From: Diorhabda sublineata
Taxonomy: Eukaryota > Arthropoda > Insecta > Coleoptera > Chrysomelidae
DNA length: 64,000 nt
Assembly (NCBI RefSeq): GCF_026230105.1
Contig: NC_079483.1
Location: forward strand, 18,283,312 to 18,347,311
Direction: 5' to 3'
Of the stretch, positions 46,401 to 61,300 are shown piece by piece. A model generated the notes under the pieces. It ran no database searches and was not told where the DNA came from. It was given only the letters and a program-made list of their open reading frames with translations. Each line of letters begins with the position of its first letter. The stretch's first letter is position 1. The position numbers and the translations under genes were made by a program.

Positions 46401-49308
46401 TAATCACTTAATTCTAATGGATATATATGTATAGCACACTTACAATACACTTAGTAAATGGCATTCCAAACCATTTTAATGCATTATCACAAAAAGAAAA
46501 AACATTATTTGCCACTTTTCGAACGTTTGAAAGATAGTTAACTAATTGATTCGGATGACTAGGGCTCAATACACAAAAAATGACAAATAATCAAATGTAC
46601 ACCAGATCTATGTCAGCTAAACTTTGCAAACTATTTAGGAACTTGAAATGTAAATTACTGGATGCATAAATTAGGAAATGAGGTTGAATGTTTGATAAAT
46701 CTGCTTAGCTAGCTTATTCGAACTAATTAAATGAATCAAATAAAAATGATAGTGGTACTTCTAAATACTGAATCAATTTGGCCTAAAATGATATTAAATT
46801 TACTAATTGTAGTTGAAACTTAATGAGGTTTAGCTAAAAAGAAAAGATATTCTTAATTTTTTTTATTTGAAATTGTATTTTTTTTTAAGAAATATCCTCG
46901 CTGAAGTGTCTGCTACTCTTACCATAATTGGTGTATTTCACATTGTAAATTTAAATTTATTCAAACAAATTTCGAAAAATTTCAAAAGAATAAAGAAAAA
47001 GTGCAAAAAGGTAGTACGCTAGCTAGAACAGTAATGATTAGTCAACAACAATAAAATTTGTATTGAACAAGCAATATAAACGATGTATATTTTCAAAAAT
47101 TAAAGAAGGCGAGTCTAAAATGCCATGAGAACGGTAAATTTGTTAAGGATACGACTAAATCTACTGATACCTTAGGTTATTGAATAAAATACATTAATTT
47201 AGTCCAGATGGTATGTAAAAAAGCTTTTCCCCTCAGATATCTTTTCATCAAAAACATTTTCAAAATTTCTTACATTTATCTCGAAATTATATTTCAAATG
47301 ATCTTTTTTCAATTTGTACTTTATATAATCAACATTAATCATATCTCCACTTTCAAGTTTAGATTGAATTTAAATATTCAGATGCTATAACAATGGAGAA
47401 AAACTCATTTTTTTCTAATTACGATAAGTTTTACGAGAAAAAAACTTTTACACACCAACTCGGCGTTTTGTCTGGATTATTTAAACTTTGAAATTATAAT
47501 TCTTGCTATTTTTCTCTTAATTTAATAACTCTTGAGTATCTAGATCGAACAGCTACTAGTTTACATGCACGAATTTAAACACATTGATATATCCATAAAT
47601 TTCGCAAATTAAAATACTTATTTTAACTTTCGACTTACCTAAGAAAGAAAAATATACAGGGCGACTCACGAGAAATAGAACACACAGTAATCAAAGATAA
47701 ATCGTTCACTGATAGAGCATGTTCCACTACTTATAAGACACCTTGTGGATGAGAGAAGTTTGATTTGGTAATATAATGCAGAAAAACGACAAAAATAGCT
47801 ATATGGACTGGTAATTTTATAACCATCAACTTATCTCTCATCTTAGAGCTCTATATAAACTTTTGCCACAGCATATATGTTTTAATTATAAGTCGGCGAC
47901 GCACAACCTTCGAACAATGTATAATAATGAAAACACTACACGAAATATAGTAAAAGAAATGTCAATTATTTACGTGATAAACTGTCATTCTACATATTAT
48001 TTGAATTGGATGTACAAACTTTATCCTTTGTCAAATTACTTGTTTTATTCCATCATCTTAACTTCTTCTTTTGGTATTTTCACTACGTGGACTTCAATGT
48101 ATTAAGTTGATTAATACAACCTTTATAGTTTTAAATATATCGACTTTATGTCAATGTCAAATAATCATAACTAAGAATTTATGCAGTCCTAGTCAACTGT
48201 AAAATAATCATATAATCGAATTCATACATTGTTGACCCAGTATTATCATGTAAAAAACTAACCTAACTTCTTTGTGGTAGAAATAACTAAATCTTATCGC
48301 CAACTTACTACAAACTATTAAAAAAAGAAAACAACATATAAGCAAAAACCGAACAATAAGCTATACCTAACCTTAAAAAAGCCTACAGTATGATTATACC
48401 AGGTGATATAAATTTGAAGTTATACCTATATATTTTGAAATTTACTGTACTGGGCGATTATTTTTGGTACTGTTTCGGAGCTTATCTCAGTAGGGTAAAT
48501 CGTGTAAATCGTTTTTTTAACTATATTGTACAATTATTTATTAATGATTGTGGTAATAGTTTTTTTGAGCAACAGAAAAAACAGCAAATATGAGTGAATT
48601 TACTGTAATATGAGTTAGGTACAACGCTTCGCATGTTATATTTGATCTATTACAGCCTGGTCGACTAATTTAGAGATGTTTAAATTTTATGTTGAATTTT
48701 GGCACCACCTGTAGACCAAAAAAGAAACCAACGTCCACCCATTCACAAACCACAAAATATCACATGACACATTGAGCCACTCTGTACAAAAAAAAACTCG
48801 AAATCCTATTAATTACCAAAATATTGGCAAAATGTGTACGTATTCGTAATAGCGGCTCTATCGGCCCAAAGAGAATCGCAATCTAATCATAAAATTTGGT
48901 ATAAAATATTAAAGACGAAAAAGGAGAAGTAATAGTTGTGACATTTTTTGTTTTCAACGCCCCGTTTTGGCGGTTTGCCTTTTTTAAAATTGTTAATTAG
49001 ATATTTTTGGAAAAAAACCACATCACTGTCACTTCTCCGTCAAACTACAATACGATAAAAAATATCTGCAACAAACACTCACTTGAAGATCCAAAGCACT
49101 AAAAAAATGAAAGAAATACTACCAAATTTGTGCTAATTATGGAAATGATGAAGCAATCAGTCTCAAAAAATTTTCGGTGAGTATTTATTGCTGACACAAA
49201 GTGTTGAATTATTGAAATAAATCAATTTGGTTATGTAGACGACGTAAAAAGAAATTTGTAGTGTGATCTTCAAAACTGAATTAGTAGGGGCCGTTTTCCT
49301 TTCACAGG
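43413..49308. other. Intergenic region and probable Dscam 3' UTR
   Basis: A 5.9 kb AT-rich stretch without a recognisable gene. Since Dscam is transcribed leftward into it, its near part is probably 3' UTR; many TTTATT strings (AATAAA on the - strand) prevent choosing an end. A moderately GC-rich segment at 43540-43830 and another at 44640-45010 (with a small TGACTGTCAGAATGACAG hairpin) look like transposon fragments. A TATACAGGGCG motif is at about 47653. Confidence 0.5.
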
Positions 49309-49375
49309 TTACACTGCCATAGTATCGTAGGCTGAGAGTCCCCCGTTTGCTGAGCAGGTTTGCCCTGTTTCGTTT
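49309..49375 (-). CDS. Dscam1: Dscam terminal coding exon
   Basis: A 67-base coding part. It completes the Arg codon from the previous exon and encodes NETGQTCSANGGLSAYDTMA then V and stop TAA (49311-49309). The end fits a class II PDZ ligand (hydrophobic-x-hydrophobic). The acceptor is TTATAG. It was too short for ordinary ORF finding and was located from the expected tail sequence. Confidence 0.9.
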
Positions 49376-52300
49376 CTATAAGAGTTCAAAATTTAATATA
49401 ACACAAACGGCTCGAAACATGTAAACATATCAATATTTATATCAAACATGGAATTACTCTGAACAAACTCGTATACATCGTCATTATTATGAATCAACAA
49501 TATTTACAAGCGATTTGATGTTTTTTCACAAAAATAAAGGTGAATTTTAATCCTCATAAAGTACTCACTCGTTTTTATTATTTCTTTTAAAAAAAAGTTG
49601 ATTGTCACTACACTTTCAATTTCACCTGTATTATAAAATGAATATCAATACCTTGGAACTGTATTAAAGTATTCAAACCCAGGTATAAATGCATATGTTG
49701 GTAATAATATTTAAATTAAACAATGACATACGGGGCCAAACAAATATATATTCTCAAAAAAACGTCTACCTCAACATTTAGGTTGATCATTGATAATAAT
49801 TAAACTTACCTATGCATCATAATATGAACTTTTTTTTATATACTCACATAAGAAACAACGTCTAATTGGATAACATTTTACACAAATATCACCAAAAAAA
49901 CGAATATAACACAGTGAAGACACGGAAATAAAAGCATAACAACTAAACAAAACCTTTTTAGAAACACAATGGCGTAGCAGCGTTGCCACTTATCGGGTAC
50001 AACCAGCAAAATATGATGTGTTCTAGATTGAAACATTTCATAAAAAAATATACGTTGAAATTTTGGTTATATTAGTGTTCTATTTACGTATATTTTGGTC
50101 AATGATATTCTATTCAATAAAAAAGCTCTCCAAACAATAAATTATCAATACAAAAATGAAATAAACTCTTTGTTTGTCTGCCACGACAATATGGCCGACG
50201 TCTCAAATCACGTTACTCGAAATATAGTCATATGAATACGATACCAGAAGATCTCATTTTTTTTGGTAATTGAAATTCTCATGAAACGGGGTGTAGTTAA
50301 TAATTTGGCAACGGCGCTTTATAATAATGCAAATATATTGAAGATGTGAGTACAAGTTTGCGCAAGCGCAGTAACATTGGCACCCACTATCTCTCTGCCA
50401 GTCTTCTACGAGTGTTAACAGTATGGCTTCAGTTCATGACCTCAATTACTATTGTATTGATGTATATTTCGGAATACAGGCTGCACTCCATCAATGTTCT
50501 AACCTCACAAATTATAAATAAATTTTTTTATAATTTTATTCAATAACAAAGGGGTGTATATATTAAAATAAATCGCCTTGTGTAATTTATAATTGGACTA
50601 AAACCACTCAAAGCAGAATATGCTAAAGGAATTAGAATAGCTAAAAATTAAACACAAAAAGACGAAAAATGCGAAATTATGATATAGGCTAAAGACATTT
50701 ATCAGCCACAAATTTTTGAATTGGTTTTTTCTGTCTCTATAGGGTAAAATATTTAAAGCAATTCAAACATTAAAATTATAAAATGTTCAGAAAAATTCCA
50801 TGTAAATGTTACCACAGTGCTTAACACTAACGGATACCAAACACAAAAAAAAACAAAAATAAACACTGAGTGAAAATTTAAACACAAACAAAAAAGTGCA
50901 CACAAAACACAATGTTATTTTACATTAAGAAGCATTATTACAGTGCTGACTTACAGTTTCCTGTTTGAGAGGATTTCGTGAAAGAAATCATTTAATTTGT
51001 TATATTAAGATTTTTATTTTTACTCATGAAGGTGAAATTATTTGAATGTGTAGTAGTATTCTGACCTAATTAACAAAAAACGAAAAGTTGTTGCAAGATA
51101 TCGATAGTTTTGATTAATTGAGGTATTAAAATTCTGTGAAACATTAACATTTTACTGGTTTCGAAAGTTATAATTTAAATTATTTAATTAGTTTTATCAA
51201 AATACAAAATAACATTTAAACGCTTTCAACGACAATAAACGTCCAGACAGAAGTTTAAGTAAGACGAAAAGAGATAAAAAAGAAGAAAGTTAATACTGTC
51301 AAAGTTTGTTGTTCATAAAGTTTTATAAGTGCAGTTGATTTACTGGAAATAGAAAGTATGTTGTTATTTTGACAATGTAAGTAATTTAAATTATATTATC
51401 GTGTTTCTTAGAATAAAAATTTAATTTTTTGGAAACTTGATTATAAAAAAATCAAAAGTTTTTCGTTGGATGTAAAAACAACTAAGTACTTATTTTATAA
51501 CTATAAAGTATCTAGATAAAAGTGTAGGTCAGAATATATAATTAGAATTTTTCCAAAAACGTTCTCAATGATCATATTTACATAATGTCAATGAAAATGT
51601 TGCACAATTTTTAAGATATGCCACTTAATCGTGATCTAATTATAAAAATAAGCAATTTCACAATATAACAATAAAAAACAAGAGTTTGTGGCATAACTCG
51701 AAAATAGTGTTAGTTTTGATGTTCATTGGACAGAGAGAATATTACTGACCTCTCTATCAGTTTTCGCATTTCTTCATGGGTCATACCATCCTTCGAGTTA
51801 CCTCTCATTACTGAAAACAAATTACACTTAACTACACGACCAAAAGACGACATATAAACTAGCTTAAATAATAAATTAAAAAAAAATCTATCTTTACTGT
51901 CAAAGTATCCAAATAATCAAACTTGTGAAGAATAACAAAGATGAAAATAATAAAAACAAGAGAATAATATTTATATATATGGATTGTATAGAAATGTGAC
52001 TACCATAGTAAAAGAACGTCTATAGATCTGCAGAATATGCAATAAACTATTTCAGGAATTCCTATGACATTATTCAGTGGCTTGTTGTGACTGTTAGTAC
52101 GGGCTATTGTTGTCACCTATATCTGATATGTTTTCTTCTTCTTCCTTTTTATAATTACATTGATAATTGTTTGTAGTAAGCTTGTAGGTAGAGATATAAA
52201 ATTAAATCCACCACAAAGCTAGAGTTGTGGTGGATTTAAGAGGGTATAGTGATGTAAACTGAAATGGAATAAAAAGAGCAAGCCAAGAGAAGGAGTGAAG

Positions 52301-55300
52301 AAAAATAAATAAAATATCGGAAAACAAATAGATGCAATTGCTGCCGTAATGTTTATTACTTGGAATTCAATTTATTCGAATAATTTTTGAAACACAATTT
52401 TGTGGTTATAGTAGACATAATTGAAATAGTTTTATGGAATGTTAGTTTAGTATTTAAATTATGATTATTAATACTTGACAATAAAGATAACAAGAAAAAT
52501 AATTATAAATTTTATGAATTATTACAGAGCATAGGGGGCATAATATTTAGAATATTTAATATAGTTTTATAATAAAAAATGTGGAAGGCTTTTGCGTTAA
52601 GTTTGCATTTTTAACATTTGTAATGAAAATGGCAGCCATTGAACAAAATCTGGAAATGCGTTTCAACAAGAAGTCCCAGACTAATTCAGCATTCTGAAAT
52701 AGTATTTTTGGATAAATATCTAGCTTATAAGACACAAAACATAAATAATAAACGCCTACGAGATAAATAATATGATAATTAAGAGTGAAAAACACTATAT
52801 AAAAATCCTAAAAATAAAAAAACTATGTTAATATTGGAAATAAAACCTACATGATAATAAGTTCTGGGGTTTAGATATTACTATTGAAGATTTGATATCT
52901 GGCCAAAGTAGAAACAAACCTGATATATTTAAAATTTAAGTGAAATCATTTATCAAGGGAAATTACTTTCTAAAAGTTGGCAGCCATGTGGCATCGGTTT
53001 TCAGTGTTGCAAGATTTATTGTCGAAAACAAGCAATTGTGTCATAGTTTATTTTTGATTTTTCTAAGCCTTTATCAAATGATTAAGAGGAGATTTAATAA
53101 CTATTTTGATAAAAAAAAGAAATTAAATATTTCTGTTGAAAATGTAAGTAATAAATTGTTTTTCAAAATACGTCATATATTACTAATATTAAGATAAGTA
53201 ATTCAATAGCCAAATAATGTTTTCTTCGAAAAATAGAATTAGATAAATTAGAAATAGGGCTTCAAACGTCTTAGAATAGGTACAATTTTTAAAATTTTTA
53301 ATTTCAATTGAATAGTCAACTTGCAATGTATGTCATCGACTAGAAAAAAATCACAACGTGGCAACGATGTAAATCATCTGTCATTATTTCTGCAAACTTA
53401 TCGTAAGAGTCGTTAATATTTTCACAGTAAGTAAAAGGATATTTTTATTTAAATTTGATTATGATTTTCGTATGAAATAAACACTGGAATGATTGTCCTC
53501 TGAGGTGGCGTGAGTGAAACTGACAAATTACGAATGTAAGCAATTTGTTTTGTTGAAATTCAAATAATAATGCAGTGTAAAATATGTGAAACAAAAATAG
53601 CAAGAGCGTAACCAAATGAAAAAAAACGTGGTTAATTACACACACACAAAAAAAATGACATGCAGTTAAGACACTGTAACTCTTCATGCACTGATATATA
53701 CTGAAAAACCAGATGATATAAGCGATCGATCCAGAAGAAACAAACTCGTTTATTAATAATAATATGAAAGAGGTAAGTCTTACTTAGTTAATGATAATAT
53801 AACATGTTTTAAGTGAAATTTAATACATTTTCACTAATATGATGTATGTACAAAGTATTATACAAAATTAACATACTTTTGTTGTCATATAAGTCTGGTT
53901 TTAATCATAACTGTTATAAAAATGATTTAGTATACATTATAAAACAGTTTATTCATAATAATGTTATCTAGATTTGTAAAATGATGGAAAATTGAAAACA
54001 AACGGTTGTCTCTAATGAAATAACTGCTAAAATGAAATCAAATAAATATATTTCATATTGTGCAAGCTAATGAGGTAAAAAACATTGTGAAAACTTTTTC
54101 AAAAAGATAAAAAAAGTCACTAGTAATAGTGAAGGTCCCACAAAATGAAAAACGGATAGAATAGAATTATTTAGGATTTACATCTAGATGACATTTATTA
54201 ACTGAAAAATAGAAGAGCCGCGGCTTCAGGTGGGATTAATGGAGAAACTAATAAAAACATTGAATAAATAAATTTTTCAAATCATTAGCTTGTATATTTT
54301 CGAAATATATAAATGATGAAAATTTACCAGAATATCTATACATACATAAAAAAGGCATTAACCTTAATTTTCAAAATCATGGTGGGTTTAGAGCTGGAAG
54401 ACCCAATTTATCTAATGTTTATAGATTTACAAAAGACTTACGATAAGCAGCATCCACCATTTATTTATGAATTAATTATAAACACCCTAACACCATGTTA
54501 CAACAGTGACAATTCTTTAATATAGAAGTAAATAACTACCCATCGACTTAGTATTATGGTCAACGGGAGTTACATAACCTTTATTATTATTAATTAACTA
54601 ATTTAAATGATCAGGATCGATCTGCAAATTTTGTTAATGGATGTTTTGTGAAAAATGAGTTGAAGAACCTTATCTAATAGAAATAGATCACTCCCACAAC
54701 TCACTTACCCTGTTCATCTTCTGAAAAATATGAATATTTTAATTTTTCTCCTTTATTTTTATTTATCTTGGCTTAATTAACAATTTATTATAGTGTAAGG
54801 TTTTGTTCAAAATGAACATTCGTTATTGTTGTGAATTTATAAATAGAAATGAAAAAAAAAAAAACTCACATTATGGTTCTGTGGGAAAGAAGGATCCCAA
54901 ATACAAACAGATGATGTTAGAAGATAAAATTTTGGAGGATGTTAATAACTTTGGCTTTTCAAAATTTAAAATAGAATTAATGGAAGAAATATCTATATAT
55001 ACAGGGTGTTATCGATATATTCTTTTTATGAATGTATGTCACACTGATATTATTTATTGATGTAAATAATGGGGTTTCCAGTAGGTACAATAGGGTACAA
55101 AATGGGATATTTCAAACGAATTTGACAAGAAATATGTTTTTTGGCACTTATGCAATAAACTATATTGAAAGAAATAAAAAAACATTATAAACCGAGTATT
55201 ACAACGTTGCCAAATATTAAAAATAGTATGAAAATTAAGGAATTATAAAACAATGAGGGTTATGTTGAATAAAACCTTACGAAAACTATAATTTTCTTAA

Positions 55301-58300
55301 ATATCTAGTAATTCAGACATAATTTAGTGTATAGTGTTGTATAGGGTAATTGAAATTATTTCCTACTCACCGCCATACGTCCGACTGTTGATAAGTTGAT
55401 CCCTGTCGCATTCGGCTTCCGAAATTTCGTTGCTATCCTTGGAATCGTTGAAAGATGGATCGTGATTTCTTGGTGGTGGAGGTGGTGGTTCGGGACTGCT
55501 ATTACCTGGAGGAATTCTCAAGGAACCTAAAGAACGACGACCGATTGATCCTCGACTACCATATTGATCGTATGGGGCGCCGTAACCACCGTATTGTGAT
55601 CCGTATTGTTCGTCTTCGGGGGCACAGTTGGCCGGGTCGTCGTATTCCGGACCGGGGGAATAAATGCTACCATTACCTATTACGAAATAAAAGAATATAC
55701 GAAATGAAATAAATTAAAATAGAAATATAAACCTTGAGATCCTACTCTATCGTATCTATTCCTGTTTTGTCGTGGCATAGATTGGGAACCGTTTCTTGAA
55801 TGTAGACCGTGTGGTGTCGTCATGCCAGAGGGTCCTATAGTACCAGAATGGGGATGGGGGAACGTCTGGAATTGTAATGCCTTGGTAGGATCCATTTCTT
55901 CGCGGAATCCAAGAAGGTGGAATGTAGCGTAAGGACATATTTCGTCATCCATACCTTTAAAACATCCACATAGTTTTTTTTTTTTTTTTATTAGAAACAT
56001 CAATACTTTGTTGAAAATAGTCAAGTTGATCCCGTATGTTGGTTGATTTTAATTCCGTTCGTCTTTGTATTCAGTTAATATTCACAATTTATTTTTTTAA
56101 TGTTAATTTTTGTGCTGGAACGAGATTAATATCAACCTTAATTTGAGCATGCGGTAAAAACTATCGCCCAGCAAAAAAGCATTTTACACTAGACTTACTT
56201 TTGGGTTAGAAGGGAGAAGCAAGACATTAACACACTCATAATGCCGTTAGTAATCTATGGGAACTAAATACAGTTGTAAAGAAATTATATTTTAGTAAAA
56301 TTTTTGCATAAAGTTCATTTTATTACAAGAAGTACGTTGTTTTCGTTTTGGACGTGTATATAAAAATATATTTAATAATAAGTTGTGGCGTTATCTTTAC
56401 CACCTGTATATTACATGTTGGTAATCACTTATGAATCATTACCAATCTGATTTCGAAGAAAAACCAAATTAAATCGGGATGAATAACCATGACAGCCGTG
56501 GCCTTTCTTATTTCTGGAAGAAGATACTTATCTAACCTCAATTAGACCATTCCAGAATAACGTCATTGATAGTTCGGCCATCTTCGTTGGGTGGCACACA
56601 TCTCAATGGAATATTTGTAAACGTTAGCGAGTTTTTCGTTTTTAAATCCTTAATTTCAAATAAACTTATTTGAAAATGCCTCATTATTGTTTGGTTATAA
56701 ATTATTCATAGCGTACTGAGCTGTGCACACAAGATATGTACGTCTACAAAACGGAGAATTAATATTTTGTGCGCCACCCAGGCAAAATGGCCGACTTGTC
56801 AAAGTCGCGTGTTCTAGAATGGAGTATAGTTGCGTTCGGCAATGTTGTTCTGCGAGTCTGCGAGCAGAGACTGATTTGTGTCACGTGATCATGTACAGAA
56901 TAGAATAATTGAAGTCACCTGGTTAGGACAGTTGCGGTTTCATGAAAGTGACTTTTTAAATGCTTGTTGTATAGCAATGGAGAATCAATTCGTATCGGAG
57001 GTGACTGTTCACCGGCCTGCGAGGGTTGGCAACCGTCTTCCGGAAGAAGTTTGGTCAATTAAAAAAACTTGAAGAGCAGCTCCCAGCAAAATTCCAACAC
57101 AATTCGTCTTTTATTGATTGATCATGTGTTGAATCGCGCGTAGAAACTGGGTATGATCAAAATAGCGAGTTGGATTGGCGAGTCGTCAGGATGTGGATGT
57201 GATATTCCAGGATACCAGGGTTCACATATTAATTTGTAGCTATCCACCCCGTCATTAGTACCTGGTGAAGACGGCGTACTTTTATTTTCATTATAAGCGG
57301 TCAGGGCCGGCTTCACGGCTTATTTTGAGGACGAGTTTGTAAAAAAATTTAGTTTTTCCTGCATTTTCATCTAATTTTATTAGATAAGTTGACGAATTTT
57401 CCATTTTTCATGTGATTTTGCGCGCACAAATTGTAGAAAAATTAAACTTTATACAAATGTATTGCCACAAAAAATGCTGAGACTTAATTAGCAAAAAATA
57501 GAAACGAATGGATTTTGTAATGAGTGAATTTTATAGTAATAAATGAATAATAACGAAATAATAAAATGTAATGTAATTAATATGAAAAAGTATAACAGCT
57601 TAGAATTATTAACACGTGGTGATGATGTTAGTGTGTAGGCAAAGCAAAATGATTTCCTAGTTGCTGCTGTCTGTCTTTTTTCTTTATCCATTTGGCCCCT
57701 CAAGTCTACTGATAACTTTTATCCACCTAACCAATCCTGTTATCTATCAACAATATCATAATTTAATATTTTCATTTATTGACAATACGAGGGTGGTTCC
57801 AGAAGTACCTGGCATGACCTCGAGCTGGCAATAGAGATCTAAACGGCGTACGTTTCATGTTTGAAGACGCTAAGTTGTTTAGTTGACCTGCAAAGACTAG
57901 GATCGCGATGGTCGATCAAATGAGGTGACGACTCCAGAAATGTTGAAGAAAATCCACCGGATGATCGTCGAGTGAAAGTGCGATAGTAGGCGTTTCAAAA
58001 AGTGCGGTACATCGCATATTAATTGAAAATTTTGACATGAGAAAGCTGTGTGCAAGATGGACGCCGCGTTTGCTCCCAATGGAACAAAAATATCGTCGTG
58101 AAGATGTTTCCATTGAGTGTTTAACAATGTTTCGTAGAAATAAAGCCGTTTCATAATCATGGATAAAACGTGGGTTCATTAATTCACACCCGAACCAAAA
58201 GAACAATCAAAACAATGGAATGAAAAAGGAGAACCGGCTCCAAGGAAGGCAGGGACCGTTCCATCTGCAGGCAAGGTCATGGCGTCGGTTTTTTTGGGAT

Positions 58301-61300
58301 GCGCGTACGATAATTTTCAACTTGAACAAGGAAAAACCATCAACGACGAGATTCAAGCGAAAACTGCCGCATTTGGCTAACAAGAAAGTGTGGTTATTGC
58401 AATGGCCAAAATTAATGAATTAAAAGTTTGAATTTCCACTTTATACACCATATTCGCTAGATTCAGCCCCCTCGAATTATTTCATGGTCCCAGACTTGAA
58501 AGAATTGCTCGGTGGTCAAAAATTTTCCAGAAAGGAAAAGGTAGTATCGTCATTTGAACAATTTTTGTTTTTTCTTTGGTGGACCAGGTACTTCTGGAAT
58601 CATCCTCGTATAACTTCGTAGGTACTTGAAATTTTGATGTTTTTATAATATTCTGTCAATGTCTTCTAATTTTATATCCAATATTTTCAAATATTTCCAT
58701 AATTAAAAGTATTAAAGAGAATAATCTATGGCCTTCGATTTTTTTTTTGAATTTGATTGTTTCAAAATACTGTTTCTCTAATCCTACCAAAACATTTTCA
58801 AACGTCAACTTTATTTTTGTCTGTTGTACTTTTCCATACGCGAAATTTTATATACTATACCTTTTGCGAAACAGCCGAAGACTCAACAACATTTTTTGGT
58901 ACAATATGGTTTTTAGATAGTGCAATATCTTCATTTACCAAAAATGCCAACCATCACACCAAAAACAGCTTTTCTTATATTCAAGAAAATATTTTCTTTA
59001 CAATCTTTTTTTGTTTGGAAAGCGTCAAAAAGCTCCTTAATGGAATAGAATAGAATATTATATTTTTTCAAAATTTTGGGAATGCGTGATAACATGGTCC
59101 GACTACAACGAATCTGATAAACAATTTTGAACATCGTTGAAGAGCCGAATTTGTTTTTGACGGTTAATTTGGAAAAAAAGTTCGTATATCAGTGGAAATA
59201 TGCAAAAAAAATGAAAATATGCAAAAAAGGACGAAACTGTTTATCCAAAAACGGATTTAGAGAAGTGAATGAATCAATTAAGGACAAGAAACAGACGGGA
59301 AGTCCTTGGACCTCAAAAAAAAAATGAAAATATGCAAAAAAAGGACGAAATTGTTTATCCAAAAACGGATTTAGAGAAGTGAATGAATCAATTAAGGACA
59401 AGAAACAGACGGGAAGTCCTTGGACCTCAAAAAAATGAAAATATGCAAAAAAAGGACGAAATTGTTTATCCAAAGAGTAATTTTGTAGAGTAAATGAATC
59501 AATTAAGGACCAAGAATAGTCGGAGAGTCCTTTGACCTCTAAAGAGATAAAAAAAACGAAATTGTTCATCCAAAGAGCGATTTAGAAGAGTGAATGAATG
59601 AATTAAGGACAAAAATCAATCGGGAAGTCCTTTAACCTCAAAACCAGATGAAAAAATGCGAGATTGTATACCCAAAGAGCGATTTAGAAGAATAAATGAA
59701 TCAGTCAAAGACGAGGAACAGTCAGAACATTCTTAGACTTAAAAAATATAGTGAAATATGCAAAAAAAGGAAAAAAACTTTCGTCCAAAGAGAGGAATTT
59801 TACAAGTGGATCTTTAGGCGATTTAATAAAGGACGCATGAAGAAATAAATCTCATAAATGGCTGTCAACAGACTTCTTGGTGAACCACATCCAACTTACT
59901 CACCAGATTTAGTAACATGTAACTTATGGCACTGCGAAAATGAAAAAGAAAACATTTCGCACAACATTTCCCATATTGAGAAATTCCCCAAAGAGCAGAT
60001 GAAAGCAATTACGAAAAAAAAAAAAACTTAGAAGAATGCTGGGATAAGTACTTTCAAGGATATTACTTACCTATTTACTCGTTTTTAATCAAATAATTCA
60101 TATTTTGAATAAACAATTAACTTATTGAGAGCGTAATAATTCAAAATAAAATTCTTATTCGATTCCATTACAGTTAAATTAAAATCGTACTACAATTGTT
60201 TGAAAATTTTACCTCTATGAGTGTGAACAGTCTCATTTGAACCCCTCCTACTTCTTAGTTCTTCGTATAAATGTCTCCTGGGATCCCAAGTGGAATGAGA
60301 ACGGTAATGTGCTCCTATTTGTAACAATTACAAAAAAAAAACACAAAAAAAGTATAAAACTATCGCTAAAGCGAATATTTTTTTTGGCTGTAAACTCACT
60401 GTGTTAATAAAGGCCATTTTGTAACGACGGCAAACAAAGTAGAATTTATGGGGGAACTACAAATTCTAAACATTAAGCATTATGCATGATTGTAGTAATG
60501 ATATCATTTGTTATTCTTCTAGAAAACTTTCGAGATTGAATTTTTTAAAGCTAGTGCATAGATAAAAGATCCCCATTGACCAATTAATGGTTATATGGGA
60601 TCCGTATCCTCCAAAACTGTCGAGGTTTAATTCTGTTGGGAACTGGTATGTCATTTTTTAAAGCTAGTCCATAGATAAAAGACCCCAAAGATCCCCATTG
60701 ACCAATTAGCGATTATATGGGATCCGTATCCTCCAAAACTGTCGAGGTTTAATTATGTTGGGAACTGGTATGTCATTTTTTAAAGCTAGTGCATAGATAA
60801 AAGACCCCAAAGATCCCCATTGACCAATTAACGGTTATATGGGACCCGGAATATTGACAAATTTGTCGGCGATGTTATTAACATTTCCCATTAACTTGAT
60901 ATTGAAGAATCAAATTCAACGCCGGTCAAAATCTTCAAATACCTTTGGCGTAACACTAACACGAGATGGAATATTGGAACAAGAGACATAATAGAAAACT
61001 GGAGCAGCTGGAAGATGCGGTTTCTAGCCAAATTGCCCAACCCAGACCACGAATGACGTGAAGATGCACCATCGGACCGTCCGTAATTCCCATGGTCTTA
61101 GATGACAATGTCCAGGTATGGCGGGTTTGGAATCACCGATCCAATGTTCCTGCTGAATGATGTGTGCCTTCAAACCCTTATTGTTAACGGTCTTAAGCGT
61201 CATTTGGTCGCTGCCCACCAGATTTTTGCATGGCCAGTTGATTTACCTTGCAGTTCTGTATGCCGTCCTCGTTACTTCGAATTATATCACTAGATCCAAG

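Noticed and set aside
58757..59053. 98-codon + frame as a gene
   Set aside because: AT-rich, opposed by a - frame of similar quality, and lies between two mariner relics without known motifs.
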